Program-made: the position numbers and the translations under genes
The notes under the pieces: generated by a model
Told to the model about the DNA's origin: nothing
Seen by the model: only the letters and a program-made list of their open reading frames with translations
Databases searched by the model: none
Origin: Streptomyces meridianus
Lineage (GTDB): Bacteria > Actinomycetota > Actinomycetes > Streptomycetales > Streptomycetaceae
Length of the DNA stretch: 64,000 bases
Direction: 5' to 3'
Assembly (NCBI RefSeq): GCF_023703325.1
Contig: NZ_JAMQGM010000031.1
Span: 27,521 to 91,520, forward strand
Part shown: positions 26,003 to 34,218 of the stretch, one piece after another
How positions within the stretch are numbered: position 1 is the first letter of the stretch
Layout of the letters: every line of letters begins with the position of its first letter

Positions 26003-26160
26003 GTTTGCGCGTCGATGCCGCCGGTTAGCCTGGTGCGGAAGCACGGAGATCCGACCGACGTCCGTGGGCCCTGCCCGCACACACTCCGGAAGGTGCACCA
26101 TGGCCGACGTGCATGTGCCGCAGCGGGGCGATCGCTACCACCTCTACGAGGACTGCCGCA
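26003..26160. repeat. Right copy of a duplicated promoter/gene segment
   Basis: Counterpart of 15179-15340, same orientation. It contains GTTTGC (26003-26008), TAGCCT (26026-26031) with the same 17-base spacing, the CTCCGGAAGG ribosome-binding region and the first 57 bases of the small gene. It lies directly upstream of the pglY start, so it also hosts or neighbours the pglY promoter. Confidence 0.85.
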
Positions 26161-26297
26161 GCATCGAGGACGGCCGGAGCGGCAGCGCAGCCAACGGCTC
26201 GGGCACCTACCCAGCGGACCCCATGTCCCTCGACGCGGCCGAGGAAGCCGGCAGGACCCTGTGCCGGACGTGCCACGTGACCGCGGTGAGGACGTGA
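26100..26297 (+). CDS. Small Cys-rich (putative zinc-binding) protein, copy B
   Basis: A 65-residue paralogue of the protein at 15279: MADVHVPQRGDRYHLYEDC ... EEAGRTLCRTCHVTAVRT. The conserved His-x4-Cys and CxxC are kept; a middle Cys of copy A (YPACMMP) is missing here (YPADPMS). Its stop overlaps the next gene's GTG by four bases, so the two are probably an operon, which copy A lacks. Function unknown. It faces away from pglY. Confidence 0.75.
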   Translation: MADVHVPQRGDRYHLYEDCRSIEDGRSGSAANGSGTYPADPMSLDAAEEAGRTLCRTCHVTAVRT

Positions 26298-26632
26298 GTC
26301 CCGAAGCCACGCATCAGGGAGGCGAGACGGCATGGTTCCGGTGTTACTGGGCCGAGGAGGACGTCTGGTTCTTCTTCGCCGTCGATGCCCGTGGAGACGT
26401 GATCCGGCAGATCGAGCTCCAGGGCCCTGAGCAGCGCGCCATCGCCGCCGCGTCGCTGCCCGAGTGGCAGAAGGCCTTCGATGCGGGCGGCGTCGGCGAC
26501 TACGAGAACCGCTTCGGGGCGACCGCCCAAGCGCCCGTCTCCGAGTGGGAGGGCCACCAACCGGAGTTGCTGGACGCGAAGTCGTTCGAGGACGTCTGGG
26601 AGGCGGCCCGCCGGGAACTCACTGCTCGCTGA
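26294..26632 (+). CDS. Hypothetical protein coupled to copy B
   Basis: A 112-residue acidic protein, VSPEATHQGGETAWFRCYW..., then EEDVWFFFAVDARGDVIRQIELQGP and a C-terminal FEDVWEAARRELTAR. GTG 26294 overlaps the copy B stop (GTGA) and follows GTGAGGAC. Size, acidity and a beta-rich first half recall immunity or small adaptor proteins, but I cannot name a family. Adjacency to the BREX operon may be incidental. Confidence 0.65.
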   Translation: MSPEATHQGGETAWFRCYWAEEDVWFFFAVDARGDVIRQIELQGPEQRAIAAASLPEWQKAFDAGGVGDYENRFGATAQAPVSEWEGHQPELLDAKSFEDVWEAARRELTAR

Positions 26633-26646
26633 TGGCGAGACGGGTC

Positions 26647-26938
26647 CTACGGCCGTCGCAGATCAGGGGCGGTGCCGGCGACCGCCGGTCCGCAGTCCGC
26701 CGGAAGTCCGTCCTCCACCAGGGCGATGGTCTCCCCCGCGGAGTCGGCTTCGCCGATGACGGTTCCCCGCGAGGGTCCGCCGACCCGTACCGGCTGTCGG
26801 CCAGTGGATCGACGAACGGCACCTCCCATGCGTACGGGAAGCCGGTGCAGGTGGTGAAGTGCAGCGACCAGTGGCTGGTGAACGGGTACAGCCGGCGCAG
26901 CTCGGGCTCGGCGTACGCGACCTGCCTGTCGTCAAACG
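26647..26938 (-). pseudogene. Truncated, frameshifted DUF6193-like remnant
   Basis: On the minus strand one frame reads VAYAEPELRRLYPFTSHWSL...HFTTCTGFPYAWEVPFVDPL and, after a one-base slip near 26765, another frame continues GGPSRGTVIGEADSAGETIAL...GLPADCGPAVAGTAPDL to a stop at 26647. Together they resemble the C-terminal part of a DUF6193-type Streptomyces protein. The 5' part is missing: the sequence stops at the large palindrome (26921-26957). Best read as debris. The family name is from memory and less certain than the frameshift itself. Confidence 0.6.
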
Positions 26939-26957
26939 TCGTTTGACGACAGGCAGG
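26921..26957. repeat. Perfect 37-bp palindrome
   Basis: Left arm CCTGCCTGTCGTCAAACG (26921-26938), a single central T, and the exact complement at 26940-26957. It lies at the broken 5' end of the DUF6193-like remnant and before a lower-GC stretch. It could be a recombination or insertion scar, a protein-binding site or a snap-back terminator; sequence alone does not decide. Confidence 0.85.
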
Positions 26958-27073
26958 GTGACCGGGGATCGGGGGGCTATTCGGCCCTAGTCTCCCATCT
27001 CAGAACCAACGGCGCAAAAGCCCAGCAGACATCTAGACTTCCGATTCTCCGAACAGAAAGGACGTCTCATCAG

Positions 27074-27553
27074 ATGGCAGCGCCGGACGATCCGACATCC
27101 CGCCCTCCGAGTGGTGATCCTCACCCTGCCGACCCGCCGCCGGAAGGCAGCGACGAGGGAAGTTCTCTGCGTCGGCGCATCGCTGACAGATGGAACGGCC
27201 TCGGAGTCGGCGGCAAAGCGAGTGTGATCGGCGGCGCGGCGGCGGCTGCTGCTGTGGTCGTCGGAGGCATCCTCGCCCTCTCCAACGCCCGCGCGTCGGC
27301 GACCCGCCCCGGCCCCGACAGCTGCGACGACACCACCGACCCCGGGGAAGTCCACGCCGACGAACAGCCCAGCCCAGCCGCCATCGGCTTGGCCCTCGTA
27401 ACGTCGTTCGTAGACGAATACTTGCGGAACACCTGCCTCAACACCCGCGGCCATGCGACCGGCGACTGCACGCACGAGGTCCGCCCTGTGGCCAGTCACA
27501 CCAAGGGCCCCGGCCGCGAGCAGCTCAAGAGCGACGAGAGCGCGAACGTCTAG
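27074..27553 (+). CDS. Single-pass membrane protein, function unknown
   Basis: A 159-residue protein with a Pro-rich cytoplasmic head (DDPTSRPPSGDPHPADPPPE), a transmembrane helix at about residues 50-70 (ASVIGGAAAAAAVVVGGIL) and an outer domain with three cysteines (DSCDDTTD, NTCLNTRGHATGDC). ATG 27074 follows GAAAGGACG. The upstream 90 bases are clearly poorer in GC than the surroundings. It precedes an XRE/DUF397 pair by about 550 bases. I do not recognise the family. Confidence 0.65.
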   Translation: MAAPDDPTSRPPSGDPHPADPPPEGSDEGSSLRRRIADRWNGLGVGGKASVIGGAAAAAAVVVGGILALSNARASATRPGPDSCDDTTDPGEVHADEQPSPAAIGLALVTSFVDEYLRNTCLNTRGHATGDCTHEVRPVASHTKGPGREQLKSDESANV

Positions 27554-28109
27554 CCAGCCAACATGGTCCCTCTCAGTGGCCATGGCTGTACCAACGCTCC
27601 CCGAGGCCGAAATCCGCCGGGGATCCTGCCCGGAGTCGCCAGAGCACTGGGGAGCACGGATCCGGGGCTGCCGCATCAAGGAGTCGTCGCCCTGGCTCAT
27701 GTCGCCTGGCTGCACCGCACGGTGGACCGGCGGTGTCTGGAACTGCTGCGCACCTACCGTCGCGGCAACGAGGCCGACGACGACCTGTGGTCGTTCGTGC
27801 CTCATCGCCGACTGCCCTGGTGACTCCGGCGTCACCATCTCGGAGAACGGTCCCGTTGGCTGCTGCGCGACCGATGGCGACCCTGAGCAGCGGAGTGCGC
27901 GCAAGCCGGGCCGGCGTCCGGAAACGGCACGGCGTGCGCGTGACGGGGGTGGCGACCGGTAGCGAATTCGGCTTTCCCGTCACCCAGCGTGTCCGGTCGC
28001 CCTACCCTGACCAGGAACGACTTCGGTACGGAGCGCGCTCGACCGGGTGCACATGGTTGCCTTCCCGGCTGGACGGCCGTGACCGGAAAGAGCACGGGGA
28101 GGTGGCCAG
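27554..28109. other. Gap with a possible decayed gene
   Basis: 556 bases with no convincing intact gene. A plus-strand frame beginning about 27580 reads MAVPTLPEAEIRR and then loses coding sense; that start resembles small DUF3024-type proteins, so this may be the remains of one, but the rest does not confirm it. Another frame (27563-27823) has a short helical stretch only. No terminator or RNA gene was recognised. Confidence 0.3.
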
Positions 28110-28982
28110 TTGGCCGGTGCGGAAGGACAGCCGGAGCGGCGTCCGGAGCCGACGGAGGACGCGGACGAGGCGGTGGACCTGTTCCGCGCCATCGGCAAGC
28201 AGGTCAAGCTGCTGCGGGAACGGGCCGGGCTGACGCAGAGAGAGCTGGGCGACCGGCTCGGATACGGCGAGGACCAGATCTCCTCGCTGGAACGCGGCCG
28301 TCGCATCACCCAGCCGGAGTTCCTGGACGCGGCGGACGACCTGCTGGACGCGGGTGGACTGCTGAAGGCCGCGAAGGACGACGTGGTACGGGCCAAGGCC
28401 AAGGCGCGAGTGAAGCACCCGGCGTGGTTCCGCGACTTCGCACGGCTGGAAACCGAGGCAGTCGAGCTGAACTTCTTCAGCACGCTCACCGTGCCCGGCT
28501 TACTGCAGACCGAGGACTACGCGCGCACCACCTTCACCATCCGGCAACCGCTGCTGGACGAGGAGACCATCGAGCAGCGTGTGGCAGCACGACTAACCCG
28601 TCAGGAGATCCTGACCCGATGGCCATCTCCCATGGTGAGCGCAATCATTGAGGAATCCGTGCTCCGCCGGATGATCGGTGGTCGAGACGTGCGGTTCGGC
28701 CAGCTCAAGCACTTGCTGCGGCTCGGCAATCTTCGGAGTACCGCGCTCCAGGTACTGCCCATGGACTGCGATGAACACGCGGGCATGGACGGCCCCTTCA
28801 TCCTGCTCACCCCCAAGGGAAGGCCGCAGGTGGCCTACCTGGAGGTCCAGAACGTCAGTCGGCTGATCACCGACTCGGAAGAAGTCCGCATCCTCGCCGC
28901 CCGTTATGGAAGCATCCGGGGACAGGCTCTCAGTCCCCGAGAGTCCCTGTCGCTGATCGAGAAGATGCTGGGAGACGCATGA
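28110..28982 (+). CDS. XRE-family regulator with DUF5753 sensor domain
   Basis: A 290-residue Streptomyces-type regulator. The helix-turn-helix is QVKLLRERAGLTQRELGDRLGYGEDQISSLERGRR at about residues 32-66; the rest is the DUF5753 domain (FFSTLTVPGLLQTEDYARTTF ... ALQVLPMDCDEHAGMDGPFILL). TTG 28110 is chosen because GGGGAGG lies eight bases before it. These regulators are regularly paired with DUF397 proteins, as here (ATGA overlap). The target is unknown; the position beside pglX makes control of neighbouring defence genes possible but unproven. Confidence 0.9.
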   Translation: MAGAEGQPERRPEPTEDADEAVDLFRAIGKQVKLLRERAGLTQRELGDRLGYGEDQISSLERGRRITQPEFLDAADDLLDAGGLLKAAKDDVVRAKAKARVKHPAWFRDFARLETEAVELNFFSTLTVPGLLQTEDYARTTFTIRQPLLDEETIEQRVAARLTRQEILTRWPSPMVSAIIEESVLRRMIGGRDVRFGQLKHLLRLGNLRSTALQVLPMDCDEHAGMDGPFILLTPKGRPQVAYLEVQNVSRLITDSEEVRILAARYGSIRGQALSPRESLSLIEKMLGDA

Positions 28983-29188
28983 AGATCGAGGCTTGCACGG
29001 AGGCCACCGAAGCTCTGGCTTGGTCCAAGAGCAGCTACAGCGGCGGCGAAGGCGGCGAGTGCGTGGAGGTTGCCGCGAGCCCCGGCACCATCCACGTCCG
29101 GGACTCGAAGGACAAGCAGGGGCCGCAGCTTTCCTTCACCGCCGCCGAGTGGGCGGCCTTCGTCTCGTACGCGAGGAAGCTCGGCTGA
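28979..29188 (+). CDS. DUF397 protein
   Basis: A 69-residue DUF397 protein: LAWSKSSYSGGEGGECVEVA then IHVRDSKDKQGPQLSFTAAEWAAF, the diagnostic W-x-KSSYSG and VRDSK...F-x3-W-x-AF elements. It overlaps the XRE gene stop by four bases. In Streptomyces such pairs act as regulator and small partner (as in BldB/WhiJ-like sets), sometimes compared to toxin-antitoxin modules. Confidence 0.93.
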   Translation: MKIEACTEATEALAWSKSSYSGGEGGECVEVAASPGTIHVRDSKDKQGPQLSFTAAEWAAFVSYARKLG

Positions 29189-29194
29189 ACCGTC

Positions 29195-29223
29195 GGGGTG
29201 GGCCCCACGTACGGGCCCACCCC
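29195..29223. terminator. Bidirectional terminator between DUF397 and pglX
   Basis: An 11-bp perfect stem GGGGTGGGCCC / GGGCCCACCCC (29195-29205 with 29213-29223) and a 7-base loop, filling the 41-base gap between two convergent genes. Confidence 0.75.
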
Positions 29224-29229
29224 AGCCGA

Positions 29230-32200
29230 CTACTCCTCGTCCGGCACCGCTTGGGCCGCCTTTTTCGGCGCGGTCTTCTTCCGGCCGCGCGTCTTCTTCT
29301 CCGGCCGCCAGGCCCGCAGCTCCGCCTCGCTCACCTGGTGCTTGGCGCACAGCTCCTCGAAGTACGCCTGGTACTCGTCGGCCGGTACGCCCTCCCACTC
29401 CTCGTCGTACTCGCCGTGCCACTGCCGCACCCACGGCATGACCTCCACCAGCCCGGCGAGCAGCGGTTTGATCCGCTCCGTCTCCCAACCGGCCTGCTGG
29501 GTGCGGTCGTCGACCAGGTTGAACAGCGCCTGCGCCTGGTCCTTGTGGTCCCAGCCGGCCCAACCGAGGAGGACGGACGGGTCAGCGTCGGGGCTGGCCT
29601 CCAGGTAGGAGATGAAGCGCTCCTTCGGCACGTCGAGCTTTCCGCGGTGCGACCAGTAGGACGTCTTCTGGAAGTCCGCCGACTTGTACTTGGGCGGCAC
29701 GGGGATGTTCAGTCGCTGGCCGGTCCGGTCCTCCTCGCGCTGCATCTCCCAGACCTGCTCCCACTGCTCGCGGTTGCGCAGGCCGGAGTCCTTGTAGCGC
29801 ATGGCGGCGAGGTAGGGGACGTGCTCGTCGGCGACGATCTCGGCCAGCACCTCGGCGAGAGGCAGGTCCGGCTTGCCGAGGTGGTCAGTGGCGTAGAGCT
29901 GGGCGACGGAGTTGAAGTCCGCGTCGTCGCGGAGGGCGTCGGCGAGCTGGCCGACGGTCAGCGTCCGCGGCTGCTCCATCCCGTCCCGCAGGGCGTACCA
30001 GAGGTCGCGCTTCTCGGTCCGGTCCAGCAGCCAGGTTCGGAGAGCCGCCTTCTCCTTCTTCTCCCACGGCTCGGAGGCCCAGCGACGCTTGCACTCGGGC
30101 CGCTCGATGAGCGCAATGTCCTTGCGGCTCTCGATGATGTCGATGCGGGCCTGAACGATCTCCCGGTACCAGTCCGGCCAGCGCTCCGGAATCTCCGTGA
30201 TCGGCGTCGACCCATGCCGCGCGAACCACGCGGTCTCCATCTCGCCACGCGCCATCTTCCGCGCCATAACGATCTCGAACGCCCGCTCTCCGAGCTGCAC
30301 TTCGGGGATGGTCGTCGGCGCAGGCGACGGATCGGTGACGCGTGCGGTCTCGGCCTGGGTCAGTAGCCCATACGAGCCGTAGACCTGCCAGTCCAGCTCC
30401 TCCTGCAGCGCGACCATGCGCCGACGCGTGCAGGAGCTCTCGGCGTGAGCGGCATCGAGGCCGTCCCGCGTAGGCACATCTCGTTCTGCGACGGCCGACG
30501 GCTGGCAGCCCCCGAGCAGCTGTGCCAGCGAATCGAGTGCACGTCCCAGAGCCAACGGCAAGCGCTCGGGAAGCGGAAACTCCTGCAGCTTGGTCCCGGT
30601 GAACTCGTATCGATCCGACCATGCCTCCGCGCTGACCCTCGCCCCGTCCTGCCCCACAGGGTCGCCCCCCTTGGGATAGCTCACCTGCTTCAACCAGAAG
30701 CAAGCCGTCGACGAGTTGAGCACCCCCAACAACTCCAGATGCTCATCCTCCCCCGCCCCCTCCGGCAAGACCATCACTGGGGCCGATTTATTGTAGACCC
30801 CCGACCCACGCAAGAGTGTGAAATTATTCTGTGTAGCAACAAATGAGAAAGATAGAAGTCTCTTCGCCTCAAGTCTTGAAGGCATACTGAACGCATACTC
30901 TGACCAACGCATGCCACGTTCTTCTTTGGTTTTCCCGAAATAGAGAGTCGCTCGGAGATTCGAGCGAACCGGCCAGAGGATCGAACTTTCCAGGGCATCC
31001 AACTGCGATTCATCTAGGCTGTAGGGGTAGACAATAACCCCGTCTTGCTCAAACTCCCAGTCTCTGACCTGTTCCCCTTCGACAAATACACGACCAACTG
31101 CAGCGCCAGGGCGATCGTAGTAGCTCTTCTGCCTCGGGAGGAAGTAAGCGTCATCGTCGCCAGTGATGGCGCCAAACCCAGAGGAAGCGATCCGACTCTT
31201 CAACTTGGCTGACGACTCATCAATAGTTGCTTTTACATCTGACGCTCCGCCACCAGACATGTTCATGGGAAATTCCAAGAGATTTCGCGGAGCAACATCT
31301 ACCACGTTGATCCACTCGGAATCACTCCCTGGCCGATCCACTTGATTGACGATCGCGGACCACACGAGGCCACTCGCTCCATCCGACGGCTGCGAGGGCT
31401 CACCCCGGACACCCAGGACCGCACGAATAAGACCACTACGCCGACACGCGCGATTCCGGCCAACTAGAATAACCGTCGGTGTCCCATGCCCCGGGATGTA
31501 GGCCCCGGACGTGTCGATAACATGAGACAGCTCTACCTTCTGTGCAAAGAATTCTTCGATCACCTTCTTTCCGAATTCTCGCTTCATGAAAGAATTTGCT
31601 GTAATCTGCCCAACGAACGCACCCGCACCCTCAAGACCGTCGGATTCACGCAGCCCAAGTTCAAAAAATCGCTGCGCAAATGGAACAGATAACGCATACT
31701 TTCCAGCGCAAGCATCGTACGCCTTGCGGTAATTCTCGTTTTCCTGCTTGTTTTTCACCGTGATATAGGGCGGGTTACCCACCACCACGTGGTACGACCC
31801 CCGCCCCAGCAGGTCCACCCGCTTGGCGAAATCCCCCACGTCCTCCGTCGCATACTGAAATGCCTCTCCCTCGCCTTCCTCCGCGAACAAGGTGTCCAGG
31901 TCCGTCTGGATGCCGGTCGCCCCCCGCCCGTGCAGCAGCGAGTCCCCCACCGCCACGTTGATCGGGAAGTTCGGCGCCTCCGCAAGCCGCCGCTGGCCCG
32001 CCGCCCGCATGGCCGCGACCAGCAGCCGGAAGCGGGCGATGCTCACCGCGAAGGGGTTCTTGTCGCAGCCGTGCGCGGACTCCAGGGCCCGGCGAACGAC
32101 CACCCACTCGTCCGTACCGGGCTCGGCCGCGCGCCACTTGTCGACCAGCCGCGCGAAGATCCCCAGCAGGAAGTGCCCGGACCCGCAGGCCGGGTCGATG

Positions 32201-32964
32201 GTCCGTAACCCTCGCTTCACCTCACCGCCCGGGCCCACGTACTCCGGGTGCAGCCCGAACTCCTCGATCGCCGGCTCCAGCGTCAGGTCGAGGATGAACT
32301 CCTCCACGAACTCCGGGGTCTGCAGCAGCGCGTACGTCTTCCGCGCGTGCTCGCTCAGGTCCTGGTACAGGTCCCCCAAAAACCGCGTGTCCCACTGCTC
32401 ATCGGTGAAGTCGTAGCGGATCTCGCCGTCCGGGCCCCGCCGGCGCCAGAAGGTCAGCAGCTCGGTCGCGGACTCGTAGCTCGGCGTCAGTCCCCACAGC
32501 GGGTTGTGCCGCCGGTCGAAGAGTCCGGCGGCGGTCTCGTTCGCGTCGGCCAGGTGCTGGAACGCCTCGACGAGCCAGTCCCGGTTGTTGAGGTGCGGCT
32601 TCTCCCGGAAGAAGGCCTCGTGCCGCTCCTCCGCGTCCCGCAGCCGCTCCCCCGGGCCGGCCAGGAACGGCCACTCGATCAGGCCGTTGTCCTCGCAGAA
32701 CCGCACGAACACGCAGGCCAGCACCCAGGCCGCCGCGGCCTGGGTGACCCGCTCATCACGCCACGCCCCGTACGTCGCCGCGGTCCGCTTGCCCTCCAGC
32801 GCCCGCGCGTACTCGGCCCCCAGCCGCGTCCGGAATGCCTCTTCGCTCTCGCTGCGCTCCCGCAGGTCCTTTTCCAGGACCGCGACCTGTTTCTTCAAGT
32901 CCTTGAGCAACCCCGCCCGGTCCACACCCGTGGCCATGCCCGAAGCCCCACCCTCGACCGTCAT
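29230..32964 (-). CDS. pglX: PglX, BREX type 2 adenine-specific DNA methyltransferase
   Basis: A 1244-residue N6-adenine methyltransferase. The SAM motif I is DPACGSGHFLLGIF (about residue 258), the catalytic motif IV is GNPPYITVKN (about 400), and a long C-terminal specificity region follows. In S. coelicolor PglX is the component required for Pgl modification and is toxic without PglZ. ATG 32964 has GGGAGAGGGG nearby; ATG 32937 (MATGVDRAGLLKD) is a good alternative. Bases about 30,770-31,760 are much lower in GC than the rest (29/60 and 27/60 in two lines counted, against 43/60 at 32641-32700), suggesting an exchanged target-recognition part. Two G6 runs lie in the coding strand. The frame is intact. 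Confidence 0.93.
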   Translation of the reverse strand: MTVEGGASGMATGVDRAGLLKDLKKQVAVLEKDLRERSESEEAFRTRLGAEYARALEGKRTAATYGAWRDERVTQAAAAWVLACVFVRFCEDNGLIEWPFLAGPGERLRDAEERHEAFFREKPHLNNRDWLVEAFQHLADANETAAGLFDRRHNPLWGLTPSYESATELLTFWRRRGPDGEIRYDFTDEQWDTRFLGDLYQDLSEHARKTYALLQTPEFVEEFILDLTLEPAIEEFGLHPEYVGPGGEVKRGLRTIDPACGSGHFLLGIFARLVDKWRAAEPGTDEWVVVRRALESAHGCDKNPFAVSIARFRLLVAAMRAAGQRRLAEAPNFPINVAVGDSLLHGRGATGIQTDLDTLFAEEGEGEAFQYATEDVGDFAKRVDLLGRGSYHVVVGNPPYITVKNKQENENYRKAYDACAGKYALSVPFAQRFFELGLRESDGLEGAGAFVGQITANSFMKREFGKKVIEEFFAQKVELSHVIDTSGAYIPGHGTPTVILVGRNRACRRSGLIRAVLGVRGEPSQPSDGASGLVWSAIVNQVDRPGSDSEWINVVDVAPRNLLEFPMNMSGGGASDVKATIDESSAKLKSRIASSGFGAITGDDDAYFLPRQKSYYDRPGAAVGRVFVEGEQVRDWEFEQDGVIVYPYSLDESQLDALESSILWPVRSNLRATLYFGKTKEERGMRWSEYAFSMPSRLEAKRLLSFSFVATQNNFTLLRGSGVYNKSAPVMVLPEGAGEDEHLELLGVLNSSTACFWLKQVSYPKGGDPVGQDGARVSAEAWSDRYEFTGTKLQEFPLPERLPLALGRALDSLAQLLGGCQPSAVAERDVPTRDGLDAAHAESSCTRRRMVALQEELDWQVYGSYGLLTQAETARVTDPSPAPTTIPEVQLGERAFEIVMARKMARGEMETAWFARHGSTPITEIPERWPDWYREIVQARIDIIESRKDIALIERPECKRRWASEPWEKKEKAALRTWLLDRTEKRDLWYALRDGMEQPRTLTVGQLADALRDDADFNSVAQLYATDHLGKPDLPLAEVLAEIVADEHVPYLAAMRYKDSGLRNREQWEQVWEMQREEDRTGQRLNIPVPPKYKSADFQKTSYWSHRGKLDVPKERFISYLEASPDADPSVLLGWAGWDHKDQAQALFNLVDDRTQQAGWETERIKPLLAGLVEVMPWVRQWHGEYDEEWEGVPADEYQAYFEELCAKHQVSEAELRAWRPEKKTRGRKKTAPKKAAQAVPDEE

Positions 32965-33189
32965 CGCTCGCGCCCCTCTCCCAGTGCTGCGCATCCACCG
33001 CACATCCGGCGGTGTCGCTTCTCGTGTGACAGCCATGGGAGCACCGATCTGACGATGCGTCGACAGAAAGCGCATCGATCCAGTCACGCATCTCCCTTGC
33101 TGTACAGAGGAGTTGGCACCACCAGCTCCTTTGGGAGCTGCACCGCCGTGTGCGCCAGCCGTGCCGGTGCGGTCCGGTAGCTTCCTGTC

Positions 33190-33714
33190 ATGAGCGACGA
33201 CGAGGACTACCTCGACAAGAGTCCGTCAGCAGCCCGCATGGGCAAGGCGGCCGAGTACCTCGTGGCGGCTTCCTGCATCCTCGCGACCGGCGGCGAGCTG
33301 AACGTCTCCACCTCCCTGGTGGACGACGAAGGGGTGGATCTCGTCTTCCACCGCCGTGGCAGCTCCACGACGCTGGCGGTCCAGGTGAAGGCCCGGATGT
33401 CCACCGGCGTGCTGGTCCAGCAGGGCCGGTTCATGGCGTTCGTGCGCTCGCAGACCTTCCAGCCGCGAGCCGACCTGGACATGTTGTTCCTCGCCGTGGA
33501 CGTAGAGCGCGGGGCGATCATGACGGCCTGGCTGGTGCCGAGCCATGACTATGACGCCACCCTGTCCGAGCCCAACAGCAAGGGCCGCTACCGGTTCTCC
33601 GCCTCGATGAAGCCGGACTCCGCGGACCGCTGGACCTCGCACCGCCTGACCTCAGCCGATCTGCCGAAGCGCATCCTGGCCCGCCTGTCCGAGCTGGAGA
33701 AGGCCGACGCCTGA
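33190..33714 (+). CDS. DUF4365 protein, nuclease-like fold
   Basis: A 174-residue DUF4365 protein. GKAAEYLVAASCILATGGELNV is the opening helix, and GVDLVFHRRGSSTTLAVQVKARM has the D-(x)n-QVK pattern of PD-(D/E)xK restriction-like folds, with Gln where Glu is usual. A TAGCTT box (33177-33182) ends seven bases before ATG 33190, so the mRNA is probably leaderless. Divergent from pglX across 225 bases. DUF4365 proteins are common in defence islands; any nuclease activity is unproven. Confidence 0.75.
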   Translation: MSDDEDYLDKSPSAARMGKAAEYLVAASCILATGGELNVSTSLVDDEGVDLVFHRRGSSTTLAVQVKARMSTGVLVQQGRFMAFVRSQTFQPRADLDMLFLAVDVERGAIMTAWLVPSHDYDATLSEPNSKGRYRFSASMKPDSADRWTSHRLTSADLPKRILARLSELEKADA

Positions 33715-33741
33715 CCTCGGAGGCTCCGATGGAGCCCGGTC

Positions 33742-34218
33742 TCAGGCATAACCGTCCTGGACACGCAAGATCTCATCCGCAACCTTCGACGCCCCATCCT
33801 CGCTACAGCAGAACAGCACGTTGAAAGGGATCGCCAAATTTCCCGGATTACCCTGAGGGTTTGCCCAATCTTCCGCAGCCTGGGCAAGAACGCGAAGCAG
33901 AATTTCCCGCTCTTCAGGAAGATTCGAAAGAACGGAACTCCAGTTTTCGACGACAATCAGGTATCGATCCGCTGGCATCCACTGGAGATCGCGGAGGCAA
34001 TCGGAAAGTGCGGCCCAGTTCCAGCCGAAATATGAGGGAAGGCGGAAGGCCTCGTAACATTCGGTGAAAACCCCGTCGACATCCTTCATCCGCGACCCGT
34101 CCAGGTGTGCAACGGCCGCGACGCCCGTCGGGGGGACCACGTCGACGATCGGAGCCGACAATCCCTGAGGAAATGCATGCAACCAAGGTCGCGTGTGTGT
34201 CCAGATAGCCGACCTCAT
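33742..34218 (-). CDS. Barstar-family immunity protein for the Rhs RNase tip
   Basis: A 158-residue barstar-like protein. The core HLDGSRMKDVDGVFTECYEAF followed by RLPSYFGWNWAALSDCLRDL is the barstar signature (Asp/Glu-rich inhibitory helix and W-x-ALxDCL). It should bind the RNase tip encoded directly upstream and protect producer and kin. Its ATG overlaps the Rhs stop by four bases. The gene is low in GC (27/60 at 33901-33960), like the toxin tip, so both arrived together. Confidence 0.88.
   Translation of the reverse strand: MRSAIWTHTRPWLHAFPQGLSAPIVDVVPPTGVAAVAHLDGSRMKDVDGVFTECYEAFRLPSYFGWNWAALSDCLRDLQWMPADRYLIVVENWSSVLSNLPEEREILLRVLAQAAEDWANPQGNPGNLAIPFNVLFCCSEDGASKVADEILRVQDGYA

Noticed and set aside
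32756..33180. Frames in the pglX/DUF4365 divergent gap as extra genes
   Set aside because: They are extensions or shadows of pglX and DUF4365 with no conserved sequence; the gap is better read as two promoters.
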